DNA of 64,000 nt from Renibacterium salmoninarum ATCC 33209 (GTDB lineage Bacteria; Actinomycetota; Actinomycetes; Actinomycetales; Micrococcaceae), in contig NC_010168.1 in assembly GCF_000018885.1 (NCBI RefSeq), positions 2,294,001 through 2,358,000 on the forward strand. Direction: 5' to 3'. A program made the position numbers and the translations under genes. Positions 45,888-55,719 of this stretch are shown one piece after another (within the stretch, counting starts at the first letter, position 1; every line of letters starts with the position of its first letter). Under the pieces are notes generated by a model that did no database searches, was not told where the DNA came from, and saw only the letters and a list, made by a program, of their open reading frames with translations.

Positions 45888-47354
45888 TTAGACCTTGGCG
45901 TTAATTGCTCGGGAAATGTTCACCATCTCTTCGCGGGCTACAACTTTGACCCGCTCTCGGCTCAGCTCCAAGCCCAGGGCTGCCGCATCAAAGCCTTCGC
46001 CCAGCAACTTTTCATGCGCGTCGAGCGCGTGCCAGCCTTCCCAGCTGGTGAATTCGACGCCGCGCGCATCCAACAATTCGACAATCGCCGCCGCAGCAGG
46101 TGCCTCAGCGGCTGGTAGTGAATCCAAATCCTCAAGCAGGAATGTAATGGTTTCCAGGGCGTCGCCTTTAGTGTGGCCGATCAAACCGACCGGACCACGC
46201 TTAATCCAACCCGTCGCATACAACCCCGGAACATGCTCACCATCAACACCCAGAACCCGACCACCAACATTAGTGACCACACCACGCTGCGCGTCGAACT
46301 CCACCTCAGGCAACGCCGAACCAAAATAACCAATCGACCGATAAACAGCCTGCACCGGATACTCCAAAAACTCCCCCGTACCACGAGCGTTACCAGTGCC
46401 ATCAAGCTCAGTACGTTCAAACCTAATCCCACTAACTTGACCATCTACACCCAGAATCTCCACCGGATTATGCAAAAAATGCAAATGCAAACGACGCGAC
46501 GCCGTCGAATCCTCAGGCTGGCTACCTTCTTCAGGCTGTTCGGCCGACCAGTTCGTCAACGTATTCACCATCGTCTTGACCTGATTATTCGACTTCACCG
46601 CCTCATCAGAAGCCGCATCAAACTCAAAATCCTCCGGATACAAAATAATGTCCACATCCTTCGAATGTGACAACTCACGCAACTCCAACGGCGTGAACTT
46701 AATCTGCGCAGGCCCCCGACGACCAAAAACATGCACATCCGTCACCGGAGACTTCTTCAACTCCGCATAAACATTCTCCGGGATCTCGGTCACCAACAAA
46801 TCATCAGCATGCTTAGAGAGCACTCGGGCAACATCCAACGCCACATTCCCATTACCCAGAACCGCGATTTCCTGCGCATCCAAAGGCCAATCACGCGACA
46901 CATCAGGATGACCGTCATACCAAGAGACAAAATCTGCCCCACCAAAAGAACCCTCAAGATCAATACCAGGGATATTCAGCGCCGCATCATCAATCGCACC
47001 AGTCGCAAAAATCACCGCATCATAATGCTTCCGCAAATCCGCCAACGTCAGGTCAGTACCGTACTCAACATTCCCAAAGAAACAGATATCACCACGGTCC
47101 AGCACCTTATGCAAAGCCTGAATAATGCCCTTAATCCGCGGATGATCCGGCGCAACCCCATACCGAATCAAACCAAACGGCGCCGGATAACGATCAAACA
47201 AATCAATACTGACCTCCAGCTCGCCATTTTTGACCAGATCAGATTTGGTCAAAATATCCGCTGCATAAACACCTGCGGGGCCGGAACCAATCACGGCAAC
47301 CCGTAGTGGACGCTCAGCGGTGCTCCGTTGAAACAGTTCGGTGTGGCTAGACAA
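45888..47354 (-). CDS. Ferredoxin/flavodoxin-NADP+ reductase, FprA type
   Basis: A 488-residue adrenodoxin-reductase-like flavoenzyme that moves electrons from NADPH to ferredoxin. FAD motif V-A-V-I-G-S-G-P-A-G-V-Y-A-A (residue ~20), a conserved P-F-G-L-I-R-Y-G-V-A-P-D-H segment, NADP motif L-G-N-G-N-V-A-L-D-V-A-R, and G-W-I-K-R-G-P-V-G-L-I-G-H-T near the C-terminus. It is next to siroheme and sulfite reductase genes, as fpr2 is in Corynebacterium, so it probably supplied CysI. The plus strand is unusually G-poor from ~46190 to ~47220 but normal in the flanks, which suggests a mosaic gene. Confidence 0.92.
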   Translation of the reverse strand: MSSHTELFQRSTAERPLRVAVIGSGPAGVYAADILTKSDLVKNGELEVSIDLFDRYPAPFGLIRYGVAPDHPRIKGIIQALHKVLDRGDICFFGNVEYGTDLTLADLRKHYDAVIFATGAIDDAALNIPGIDLEGSFGGADFVSWYDGHPDVSRDWPLDAQEIAVLGNGNVALDVARVLSKHADDLLVTEIPENVYAELKKSPVTDVHVFGRRGPAQIKFTPLELRELSHSKDVDIILYPEDFEFDAASDEAVKSNNQVKTMVNTLTNWSAEQPEEGSQPEDSTASRRLHLHFLHNPVEILGVDGQVSGIRFERTELDGTGNARGTGEFLEYPVQAVYRSIGYFGSALPEVEFDAQRGVVTNVGGRVLGVDGEHVPGLYATGWIKRGPVGLIGHTKGDALETITFLLEDLDSLPAAEAPAAAAIVELLDARGVEFTSWEGWHALDAHEKLLGEGFDAAALGLELSRERVKVVAREEMVNISRAINAKV

Positions 47355-47382
47355 CAGTTCGTTCTCCTTCTGAATACGAAGC

Positions 47383-48643
47383 TCAACGAGCTGCGTGCGC
47401 TACTTCGCTGATAGGGGCCGGCCGAAAATGTGCCAGCCTAAAATCGTTGGGGGCAAAGGGGCTAATTCGCGCCACGTCACCAACGACGACGACGACGGGC
47501 GCAGCAACACCGACGGCCTCAGCCTGGTCTGCGATGCTGCCCAAAGTACCGATCGTGATGCGTTGACCTGCCCCGAAACCATCTTCGATGATAGCAACTG
47601 GGCAGTGCACAACACGCTCCTTTGTGGTCAAGGTCACCGCGGATTGGCGCAGCGTAGCAACGCCCATCAGCAGCACCACAGTGTGGTCGCTACCGCTCGG
47701 CACCTCCGCCAAGTCTTCATGTTGTGCAGAGACTACGGTGAAGCCACGAGCTAGCCCTCGATGAGTTACTGGAATGCCAGCGGCGGCGGGCACCGAGATA
47801 GCTGAGGTGACGCCAGGAACCACTTCAACGTCAACATCGTGATCTCGGCAGAACTCTGCTTCTTCACCGCCACGGCCTAAGACATTAAGGATCGCCGCCC
47901 TTGAGCCGGACCACACGTTTACCGGCTTTGGCTTCACGGACCAGAATCTCGTTGATTTCGGCTTGCGGGACGGGGTGGTGCTGCGGACTCTTGCCCACTT
48001 CAATGATTTCGGTGGCACCGTCCAGCTGGGCAAGCAGCCCGCGCGGACCGAGTCGGTCAGCAACCACGATGTCGGCCTGGGCCAGAAGTTTCCGGCCGCG
48101 CACCGTTATCAGGTCTTCGGCACCGGGGCCGCCGCCAACTAGAGCAACCGAACCTTTAGCACTGCGATGGTGCTTCAACGGAATGGAACCGGTCTCTAAT
48201 CCGGCAACAATCGCGCGGCGAATTGCTAGCGCGCGGCGTGGGTCACCGCCAGCTTTCACTGCGACTGTGACGTCATCAACGCGAGCAACGGCCGGGGTCC
48301 AAGCCGCAGAGCTCTCATGATCGGCAGCATTGACACACCACACCCGGTTCAGCTCGGCATCCGCGGCTACTTGGGCGTCTACCTCGGGGTTTCCGGTCGC
48401 GGTTTGTACAAACCATTTACCATCTTGATCCGCGGGTAGGTAAGCTCGCGGCTGCCAACTGAGCAGTCCGGCGTCGTGCATCTCTGACAGTTCTGTGGAC
48501 ACTTCCGGCGCCACCACGGTGACTACCGCTCCGGCGTCGAGCAGACCTTTGGCCCGACGAGTCGCAACCGGCCCACCGCCCACCACGAGCACGGGGCGGC
48601 CAAGTAAACGCAGCGAAGTCGGGTACAGGTCACGAACGGTCAT
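47383..48643 (-). pseudogene. cysG: Siroheme synthase (CysG-like), frameshifted
   Basis: The N-terminal half (ATG 48643) is a precorrin-2 dehydrogenase/ferrochelatase domain (V-L-V-V-G-G-G-P-V-A-T-R-R-A). It then runs into a uroporphyrinogen-III C-methyltransferase domain (V-A-L-V-G-G-G-P-G-A-E-D-L-I-T). At V-R-L-K-G-G-D-P the frame hits TAA (47885-47887), where one extra base is present. The rest (L-G-R-G-G-E-E-A-E-F through V-V-P-G-V-T-S-A) reads in another frame to 47383. The lesion is in the SAM-binding G-G-D-P-x-x-x-G-R-G motif, so methyltransferase activity should be lost. Siroheme is the cofactor of sulfite reductase. Confidence 0.9.
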
Positions 48644-48724
48644 GGATCGACTTTAGCTTTTGCGGTGTGAGCGCAACGAACGTGTATTACGCCGCAGTTC
48701 ATCCGGAGTAACTCGGCCTCATCT

Positions 48725-49595
48725 TCAGCCGGGCAGCAGGCCGCGGCCGCGAAGCAATTTGCGTTCGATCGGCGCAAATACGGCAAGTTCAACCACAATC
48801 CCCACCACCAAAATCGCCAAGATTGCGGCCATCACCACGCCCATATCGGACAGATCGCGGCCGCGTTGCAGCAGGGACCCTAGACCAAATCCGAAGTTGC
48901 CACCCACTGCGATGATCTCTGCGGCCATCAGCAAGCGCCAGGAAAATGCCCAGCCCTGTTTGAGCCCCGAAAGGTAACCGGGAAGTGCAGCCGGCCAGAT
49001 GATCCGGAAGGCCATCTCTAGCTTTGAAGCGCCTAAAACGGAGCCCATTGAGCGGAACTGCGGTGGCACTTGATCCACGCCAGAAATGAGACCGTTGATG
49101 ATGGACGGGATTGCACCCATCAGCAAGACGAAATAGACCGTGCCGTCAGAGAGTCCAAACCAGATAATCGCAGCTGGCACCCAAGCAACACTTGGCAGCA
49201 CTTGTAAGCCGGAAATCAGCGGACCGAATGCGGTAGGGAGCGGTCGAACTTGCGCCAAAAGTTAAGCCCAAAGCGGTGCCGATGACGGCGCTGCCCACGA
49301 AGCCGATCACGCCACGCTGTACCGAAGTCCAGACCGCCTCTTGCAGCGTGCCTTGAGCCCAAAGTTGGCCAAAGGTACCCGCCACGTCAAGCTGGCCGGG
49401 GACGACGTCGGGCCGTTTGCCGCTCAGGAGCACATAGATCTGCCAAATCGCGATCAACACCACGACGGCGGTAAGCGGCGCAAATACTCGAACCAGGCTT
49501 GTTTTCAAGCTTTTCTGCGAGCCGACGTCGGTCTGCAGCTTATCTAGGCCTTCGAGCTCGGCATCTTTTTTGTCGAGGCTGAGAGTGCTAGACAT
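48725..49595 (-). pseudogene. ABC permease (SsuC-like), frameshifted
   Basis: Starts at ATG 49595, overlapping the ATPase gene end. First part: a hydrophilic N-terminus, one membrane helix and a second helix ending I-G-T-A-L-G-L-T-F-G-A. Near 49252-49260 the frame changes by +1. The second part (L-P-T-A-F-G-P-L-I-S-G-L-Q, then L-G-A-S-K-L-E-M-A-F-R-I-I-W-P-A-A with the EAA-like loop) continues to 48725. Complete length would be ~290 residues. The binding protein and the siroheme/cys context suggest uptake of a sulfur compound. Confidence 0.87.
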
Positions 49596-50374
49596 GTCGA
49601 CTAATTTCTTGACGCAGCGCGGCGCTCATTTCATTGGCAAGCAACGCCGCCTGTTCGGGTTGCTTTTGCGCTTCATCGACTCGCCATTCCCGGATGACCT
49701 TGCCTGGTCGCGAGGAGAGCAACAGCACGCGTTGGCCCAATCTGACTGCTTCGCCGACATTGTGGGTGACAAAAACAATCGTCCGGCCAGTGTGCTGCCA
49801 AATTCGAGCAAGTTCATCATGGAGCAGATCTCTTGTAATGGCGTCCAGGGCGGCGAATGGCTCATCCATCAGCAGTACATGCTTGTCCTGGGCGAGCGAC
49901 CGGGCCAAAGCGACTCGTTGACGCATACCGCCAGAAAGTTCGTGTGGACGTTTGGCACCGGCATGCTGCAAATGCACTAAGGCCAAGAGCTCTTCGGCTT
50001 TGATCTTTGCGCTCTTCGGCTGGAACGCCGCGAAGTTTGAGCGCGAGTTCGATGTTAACCTGCGCGGTGAGCCAGGGAAAAAGGGCGGCGTCCTGAAACA
50101 TGAAGGCGACGCCGTCGGCAGGGATTTCCATGCTGCCAGCGGTGGGAGTTTCTAGTCCGGCAATTAGATTGAGCAGCGTGGACTTGCCGCAGCCTGAAGC
50201 GCCAAGAAGTGCAACAAATTCGCCCTGACCAATAGTCAGATCCACATCTTCCAGCACGGTATTCAGACCTTTAGCACCACCAAAAGTCTTGCCCAGCTTG
50301 TTCAGCACAACGACTGGGCGTGCCGGCGTTGGGGACGCCGCTAGCTGCTCTTGTGCGGTGGCTGTCACTGTCAT
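49588..50374 (-). pseudogene. ABC ATPase (SsuB-like), frameshifted
   Basis: First part holds Walker [10 protein letters not shown] and Q-loop [11 protein letters not shown]. Near 50000-50012, after E-E-R-K, the frame moves by one. The second part holds the signature L-S-G-G-M-R-Q-R, Walker [13 protein letters not shown] and H-loop V-T-H-N-V-G-E-A, ending at 49588. ATP hydrolysis needs both halves in one chain, so the importer should be dead. It overlaps the permease by 8 bp. Confidence 0.88.
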
Positions 50375-50427
50375 TCCTCAACGCTAGGTAGCTAGAGCCG
50401 TTCACTCAATAAAGCGGCAACGCGAAG

Positions 50428-50462
50428 TCATGCGGGGTAACCGGAAGTCACACTTACGCTGG
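50428..50462. promoter_or_regulatory. Upstream element shared with the binding-protein gene
   Basis: This 35-bp stretch upstream of the ATPase gene matches 51911-51945, upstream of the binding-protein gene, at 25 of 35 positions, with mostly transition differences. Shared core: GGGTAAC, AGTCA and GCTGG. Possibly a common regulator site. Confidence 0.4.
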
Positions 50463-50502
50463 TTGCTCCGGGGCCAGCCTAAGTCGCTTTGCGAGCCCGT
50501 TT

Positions 50503-50574
50503 GCGATAGCTAGACGACTTTCCGATAGCCAGAGTTCAGGTCGTCTAACTATCGGAAAGTCATCTAACTATCGC
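50503..50574. repeat. Second type of intergenic hairpin, 26-bp arms
   Basis: Arms 50503-50528 and 50549-50574 pair with two mismatches, both wobble-compatible on one strand. Core CTATCGGAAAGTC. Within it TCGTCTAACTATCG and TCATCTAACTATCG are near direct repeats. It lies between the binding-protein and ATPase genes, inside a probable operon. Confidence 0.8.
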
Positions 50575-50585
50575 GAAATTGTTGC

Positions 50586-51749
50586 TTAGCTCTGACCTAG
50601 ATCGCCAGCGCTGATAGTTGGCTTATTACGGTCCTTCAGAATTTGATTGAGCAGCCGCAAATCAAAGATTCCCTTGATGTCGGCGTCCTGGGTAACGCCC
50701 GCTTTGACGCCGTTCGCGAGGAGCTCGGGGTAGCTGGCCGCGATTGGGTCTGCGGTAAAGGTGAGATTATCCAACGACCGCTTGAGGACGGCGTCGGCAA
50801 GCGTTGCTCCCGCAGCTTGTTTGATCCCGTCATTGACAGCTTTGACGGCCTGGTCTTTGTTATTAGCGAGCCAGTCCTGGGTATTGAGCTGCGCAGTGAG
50901 TAAGGCCTTGACCGCGTTGGGGTGGTCTTTGAGGAAGGATTTATTCACGATCAGAATCGTGGTGGGAAACTCGCCGTCTTTCCAGAGATCTTTCTCGTCT
51001 ACCAAGACTTTTGCCCCGGCGTCCAGGACCAGCCGGGAGGCCCAGGGTTCGGGGAGCCAGGCGCCGTCGAGTTTTCCATCTTGGAAAAGTTTCAAAGTTT
51101 GCGCGTTGTCCGTGGGGTTGATCGTGACGTCGTTGCCGCCGTTGGTGGCGACCTTCAGGCCGTTGTTCGCGAGCCAATTGCGCAACGCGACGTCTTGCGT
51201 GCCGCCGAGTTGCGGAGTAGCTAAGGCCTTGCCCTTGAGGTCTTGCGCGCTGTTGATGTTGGGTTTGGTCACCAGCTGAGCGCCACCGGAAACGGCGCCA
51301 GCGACGATACTGATGGAGGCGCCTTTGGACTTCACATAAGAGTTGATAGCCGGGTTCGGGCCAAGATAGGCGGCGTCAATCGCACCGGCGTTGAGCGCTT
51401 CAACGGCGGCAGGACCTGCGTTGAAGATCTGGGTTTGGAGCTCATTTTTGCCAAGCTCCTTGGAGTAAAAACCTTGCTGAACGCCAACAACCGGCAAAGC
51501 GTGTGTGACATTGCCAAAGTAGCCAAGTTTCAGCTCTTTGAGATCGTCAGCTGTTTGGGCGGTCTCGGCCGGCTTGTTGTTTGAATTGGCCGCGATAGTT
51601 GCCGTTGCGGCGCCGGCGACAATGACGGCGGCGATGCCGATAGCCACCGAGACTTCGACCGTCCGGCGCTTCTTAGCTTTGGGCTTTTTCGGCGCTTTTT
51701 GTCCAGCCACAATTTTAGTGTTTTGGATTTCTTCGTTGTTATCTGACAT
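50586..51749 (-). CDS. ABC substrate-binding protein (SsuA/NrtA-like), membrane-anchored
   Basis: A 387-residue binding protein that is intact. The N-terminus is a ~30-residue Lys-rich cytoplasmic segment followed by one membrane helix (VSVAIGIAAVIVAGAATATIA) rather than a lipobox, so it would be tethered. The fold matches NMT1/SsuA-type proteins: L-K-L-G-Y-F-G-N-V-T-H-A, A-A-Y-L-G-P-N-P-A-I-N and W-L-P-E-P-W-A-S-R. It heads the operon whose ATPase and permease are broken. Sulfate or sulfonate is the likely ligand from context, not proven. Confidence 0.88.
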   Translation of the reverse strand: MSDNNEEIQNTKIVAGQKAPKKPKAKKRRTVEVSVAIGIAAVIVAGAATATIAANSNNKPAETAQTADDLKELKLGYFGNVTHALPVVGVQQGFYSKELGKNELQTQIFNAGPAAVEALNAGAIDAAYLGPNPAINSYVKSKGASISIVAGAVSGGAQLVTKPNINSAQDLKGKALATPQLGGTQDVALRNWLANNGLKVATNGGNDVTINPTDNAQTLKLFQDGKLDGAWLPEPWASRLVLDAGAKVLVDEKDLWKDGEFPTTILIVNKSFLKDHPNAVKALLTAQLNTQDWLANNKDQAVKAVNDGIKQAAGATLADAVLKRSLDNLTFTADPIAASYPELLANGVKAGVTQDADIKGIFDLRLLNQILKDRNKPTISAGDLGQS

Positions 51750-52054
51750 GGCGGGATCTTTGCTGCGAGTGAGTGCATTGGGCTGACTAATTGCGTTGAG
51801 TCAGCACATTCGACATCGCTGATTTGCGCGCTTGGCAGGCAAGGTTTTAGTGACCATGCGTCAACGGTAGTTTCGCTGGGCTTGCGCCTCAATTGTGCGG
51901 AAACAGGGGGTCACGCTGGGTAACGAAGAGTCATATTTGTGCTGGCCGGTTGGCTGAGTTATCCACAGGTAATTCAGCTTCTCTTCAGACTGTGCGGTTT
52001 CACTATTACTCTGGGAAACCATAAACCCGTTGGTGCAGCGATCAGGAGCAAGCC
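51750..52054. other. Divergent promoter region
   Basis: About 300 bp between the binding-protein gene and the lipoprotein gene. It contains the 35-bp element at 51911-51945 and the promoters of both genes; no coding sequence is apparent. Confidence 0.55.
51911..51945. promoter_or_regulatory. Upstream element shared with the ATPase gene
   Basis: Partner of the element at 50428-50462, 25 of 35 identical in the same orientation, about 160 bp upstream of the binding-protein start. Confidence 0.4.
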
Positions 52055-52687
52055 TTGGTTTTGATGAAAAAGCTCGTTAGTGGTTCGGCCGTTTCAGCTG
52101 CTTTGTTTCTGGCTTTGGTCGGGTGTAGCGGTGGCGGGCCAGCGCCTTCGAGTTCCGGCGGCTCCCCTAGTTCCACGCAGAGTTCTGCATCCCCGACACC
52201 GACGCCGGTGTACAAGCCTGCAGATGCGAAAGGTCCGGCGCAAAACGTGCCGAAGCCCGAGAAACCCGCACTGGCGGATGAGTTTTCCGAGAAGGGGCTG
52301 GACGCGTTTACCCGGTATTGGTACGCGGCCTATAACTACGCAGTTGAAACTGGGGACATCGCAGTTGTCACCCAAATCACCCAAAGTTCTTGCTCTTATT
52401 GCAACAAAGTGCTCGGCAATATAGATGCACAATACAAGGCCAAACGTTGGTCAGTCGGTGATCAGATTCTGGTCGCCCGCGCCCAGATTGCCAATCTCGG
52501 GTTCAAACCCGCCTCAAATGGTGCCTATCAAATGATGTTGCAATTAAACCTACCTGACGCAACTTCGTACAAATCAGACGGGACCGTTGGCGAGACCAGG
52601 GCAGCGTCAGTTGCCAATGGTGCGATCTTCAACGCGGCCTATCAAGACAGCAAGTGGTTCGTATACGACATCGGTAAGATCGGCTAA
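52055..52687 (+). CDS. Lipoprotein, DUF6318-like
   Basis: A 210-residue exported lipoprotein. A signal peptide ends in the lipobox L-V-G-C-S (Cys near residue 24). A Pro/Ser/Thr linker follows, then a folded domain with the segment F-T-R-Y-W-Y-A-A-Y-N-Y-A-V-E-T-G-D and a C-S-Y-C pair. Such proteins often precede a secreted PKD-type protein in Arthrobacter, as here. TTG 52055 is the best start because AGGAGC is 7 bp before it; ATG 52064 is possible. Function unknown. Confidence 0.7.
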   Translation: MVLMKKLVSGSAVSAALFLALVGCSGGGPAPSSSGGSPSSTQSSASPTPTPVYKPADAKGPAQNVPKPEKPALADEFSEKGLDAFTRYWYAAYNYAVETGDIAVVTQITQSSCSYCNKVLGNIDAQYKAKRWSVGDQILVARAQIANLGFKPASNGAYQMMLQLNLPDATSYKSDGTVGETRAASVANGAIFNAAYQDSKWFVYDIGKIG

Positions 52688-52691
52688 CTCC

Positions 52692-53625
52692 ATGCTGAAA
52701 CTTCTGAACAGTCAAAAATTAGCAATTCTGTTCTCAGTATTGCTTGGTTCTCTGGTCTGCTTTCCTAACTTAGCTCATGCCGACGATGGGGGAGTTTTTT
52801 TGGCGAAATGACGATGGTGGAATCGGGACATTCATTCAGGTTCCAGGCAACAACGGATGGACCTCTGGTTCCTCGATCACACCAAAAGAATCCCAAATCT
52901 ATAAATACGCTCAGGAATGCATTACGGGAACCACCGACAATAGCAACTCTGACGCAGCACATTGCGGAGCGATCTCGGCAAGCCAGTGCAAAGACGGTGA
53001 GCACGGCCAAATGGTCCAGTGGTACGTCGCAGGAAAAGGCTTCGATCCACCTGACTGGCAAAAATCTGGCGCCCTAACCTGCGTCTACGATCAGAAACCC
53101 GTCGACGTCCTCGAACAGATCGCGGCGCAGATTCAGACCGCTTTCCAACAGCAGCCGATCAACGCAGGAGCGCTAACTTCGCAACCCGGAATCAACACGC
53201 TGAAAGGCGCGCAAACCAACTTCGTCGTCGACACCAAACCGCAAACTTTCGATCTGGTCTTACTCGGTCAAAAGGTCCACATCACCGCAACCCCAGTCGC
53301 CTACAGCTACGACTATGGCGATGGAACTAAACTCGGCCCTACCCAAGCAGCAGGCATCACCCTGAGCACCGATAACATCGGCCAGAAAACACCGACGTCG
53401 CACGCCTACCAAGACACCCTCGACTACACCGCCGGCGTCACCACAACGTTCACCGGCACCTACTCCGTCAACGGTCACCCAGCAGTTCCCATCCCCGGCC
53501 AAGGCAACTTTGCGACCAACAAAGTCGCCATCAAAGTCTGGCGAATCACCACCAAATTGGTTGACCAAAATTGCCTACAAAACCCAGCAGCTTGGGCCTG
53601 TCCCGCGAACACCGCAACAAAATAG
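52692..53625 (+). pseudogene. Secreted PKD-type protein, out of frame after the signal peptide
   Basis: ATG 52692 gives a signal peptide ending N-L-A-H-A-D-D-G-G, then G5 and T7 tracts (52788-52801) and a quick stop at TGA. The body, W-R-N-D-D-G-G-I-G-T-F through a PKD-like domain (Y-S-Y-D-Y-G-D-G-T, then T-F-T-G-T-Y-S-V-N-G), is open to 53625 in the +1 frame. Removing one base from the T-run joins the two exactly. It is either a slip mutation or a reversible, phase-variable switch. The protein would be ~310 residues with several cysteine pairs. Confidence 0.82.
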
Positions 53626-53767
53626 GCAGCGCGCAGGTAATAGAACCACCGATACATGAAAGGCAACAAGCAGATCGAACTGTTAACTCTAAATTAGTAG
53701 TTCACCCTGGTAGACAGCACGATGGTCAGTTCATCGACAGTAGGGAGTGCCTTGGCTAATCTGGATC

Positions 53768-53803
53768 CGCGATGCTTGATCTTCCTGAGGACCAAGCATC
53801 GCG
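53768..53803 (+). terminator. Hairpin after the PKD-type gene
   Basis: 11-bp perfect arms (CGCGATGCTTG and complement) with a 14-nt loop, in the 240-bp gap that otherwise shows no gene. Confidence 0.5.
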
Positions 53804-53864
53804 ACAAACTTCTGTACAGCCTGCCCTGTTCCTAACCGTCGCTGCTCAACGGTAGATATTCACT

Positions 53865-54360
53865 ATGAGAACCAGACCCAATACAATCAAACCCAACGAT
53901 CCGAAAAATTTCGATACGGCTGCCCTCTTGAGGCTTCCAGATCCAGAAGACCTTGCGAAGTATGAAAGGTTCGACAAGAACCAACGACGTCAGGTGTTGT
54001 CAAAAATGAAGAGAAAATCAGAGGCGCTCAATCACGGTTGGTTCGCAAATTCTGCACAGTTCCTTGTCGCCTCTGATTTATCCATGCTTACTGTATTTGG
54101 CATCAGTTTGACCTTGCTAAATGCCGCATATCATAAGGCTGATCTTCCCGCTTCCGATTAAAAAGACTTAGTCTCTGGGTCCTTCGAATCTGGTTTCTTA
54201 GTCACGTTTCCACTTTTAGGTTTGTGGGTGACCAGTGTCCTACTGGGACAACAAAGAGTGAAACGTCGCGAACGGCTCGGATTCTGGATTGACGAACTCC
54301 AACACATTTGCGATTCCAAAGCGCCAGGACGTAAACCCCTACGCTGGTTCCCGTCGCCTT
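53865..54360 (+). pseudogene. Membrane protein split by an in-frame TAA
   Basis: The first part (ATG 53865) has a polar N-terminus and one membrane helix, and stops at TAA 54159-54161. The same frame continues K-D-L-V-S-G-S-F-E-S-G-F with a second helix (F-P-L-L-G-L-W-V-T-S-V-L-L-G) and a charged tail (K-R-R-E-R-L-G-F-W-I-D-E-L-Q) up to the end of the convergent cysN. A nonsense mutation in a two-helix protein is the simplest reading. The original 3' end is uncertain. No family recognised. Confidence 0.55.
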
Positions 54361-55719
54361 TAAATCACGTACCGCTCGTCCTCGGAATCCCCCGGATGTT
54401 CGCCGACCATCCCAGCGGCCAAAGTGTTTCCGTCTACCGGATCGATCACCAAGAATGCCCCCGTACGACGATGCAACGCATACGGCTCCAGTGGCAACGC
54501 CGAGGCCAACCGCAGCCGAACCGCGCCAATATCGTTGAGTTCCAACGAAGATGCCGACTCTAAAACAAAAGTATCCAAATCCAGCTTGCCGCTAATTGCC
54601 CGCACCAGCGCCTGAACGGTCCGAGTCCTGTGTTTCACTAAAACCTTAGAACCTTCCCGCAACGGCTTTGGTGACAACCAGCTCAATGAAGAATAAAGAT
54701 CCTGCGACGGCTCGCGCACAGTCCCCGCAGCGGCAATCAATTCTCCGCGCGCCACGTCCAACTCATCTGCCAATCGCAGCACCACCGATTGCGGGGCCGT
54801 CGCGGAATCAAGAAAAGCGCCGCCTGGCCCATCAATTCCCACCACCGTCGTCGAACGGCCAGTAGGCAACAACTTGACCAAATCGCCAACTGCAACCGAA
54901 CCTGAAGCAACCTGACCTGCATAGCCGCGATAATCCCGAAACTCTTCAGCAGCCAGCCCAGATGCCAAGCCACCCTGCGGCCGCAAAACCAATTGCACCG
55001 GAAAGCGGAACGGTTCAGCTGTCTCAGATAACGACTCCAAATCATCGGTCGAAGGCAACGATTCCAACACTTCTAACAACGAAGCACCCGAATACCACGG
55101 TGTCTTCTCTGACACCGTCACCACGTTGTCACCCTCTAAAGCAGACACCGGGATCACCAACGGCGCAGCCAGCCCAATCGACCCAGCCACTGCAGCAACA
55201 TCGTCCGCAATCGAGGCGAACACGGCCTCGGAAAAATCAACCAGGTCGATCTTGTTCACGGCAACAATCACATGCGAAACGCGCAGCAAATGCAGCACGG
55301 ACAAATGCAGCCGGGTCTGCTCCAGCACACCCTTGCGCGCATCAATCAGCACGACGAACGACGGCATCCGCAGTGGACGCGCCCGTCACCGTGTTCTTGG
55401 TGTACTGAGCGTGCCCGGGGCAATCCGCCAGAATAAACGAGCGCTGGTCCGTGGCAAAATACCGGTACGCCACATCAATCGTGATGCCTTGCTCACGTTC
55501 GGCCCGCAAGCCATCTGTCAACAAGGCCAAATCGATTCCACCAGAAGCCCCGCCAAAGCCGCGTTCCGCCGAGGTCCGCGCCACCGCGTCCAAGGTATCC
55601 GCGAGGATCGCCTTCGAATCGTGCAGCAACCGACCCACCAAAGTCGACTTGCCATCATCCACCGAGCCAGCCGTGGCAACGCGGAACAATGTCCCAGTCA
55701 GCGTAGAACCAACACCCAT
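54360..55719 (-). pseudogene. cysN: Sulfate adenylyltransferase large subunit CysN, frameshifted
   Basis: CysN is the GTPase that drives ATP sulfurylase. The N-terminal part has the P-loop [10 protein letters not shown] and D-C-P-G-H-A-Q-Y-T. After G-A-S-T-A-D-A-V-V, four extra bases (near 55351-55364) shift the frame and the part ends in TGA. The rest ([20 protein letters not shown], then the beta-barrel domains) is open in another frame to 54360. Its ATG overlaps the cysD stop (ATGA). Without CysN, sulfate activation should be lost or minimal. Confidence 0.92.

Noticed and set aside
46173-47306. Two long plus-strand open frames antisense to fprA
   Set aside because: They arise from the G-poor plus strand; composition is Arg/Thr/Ile-rich without domains, and the opposite strand encodes a well-conserved enzyme.
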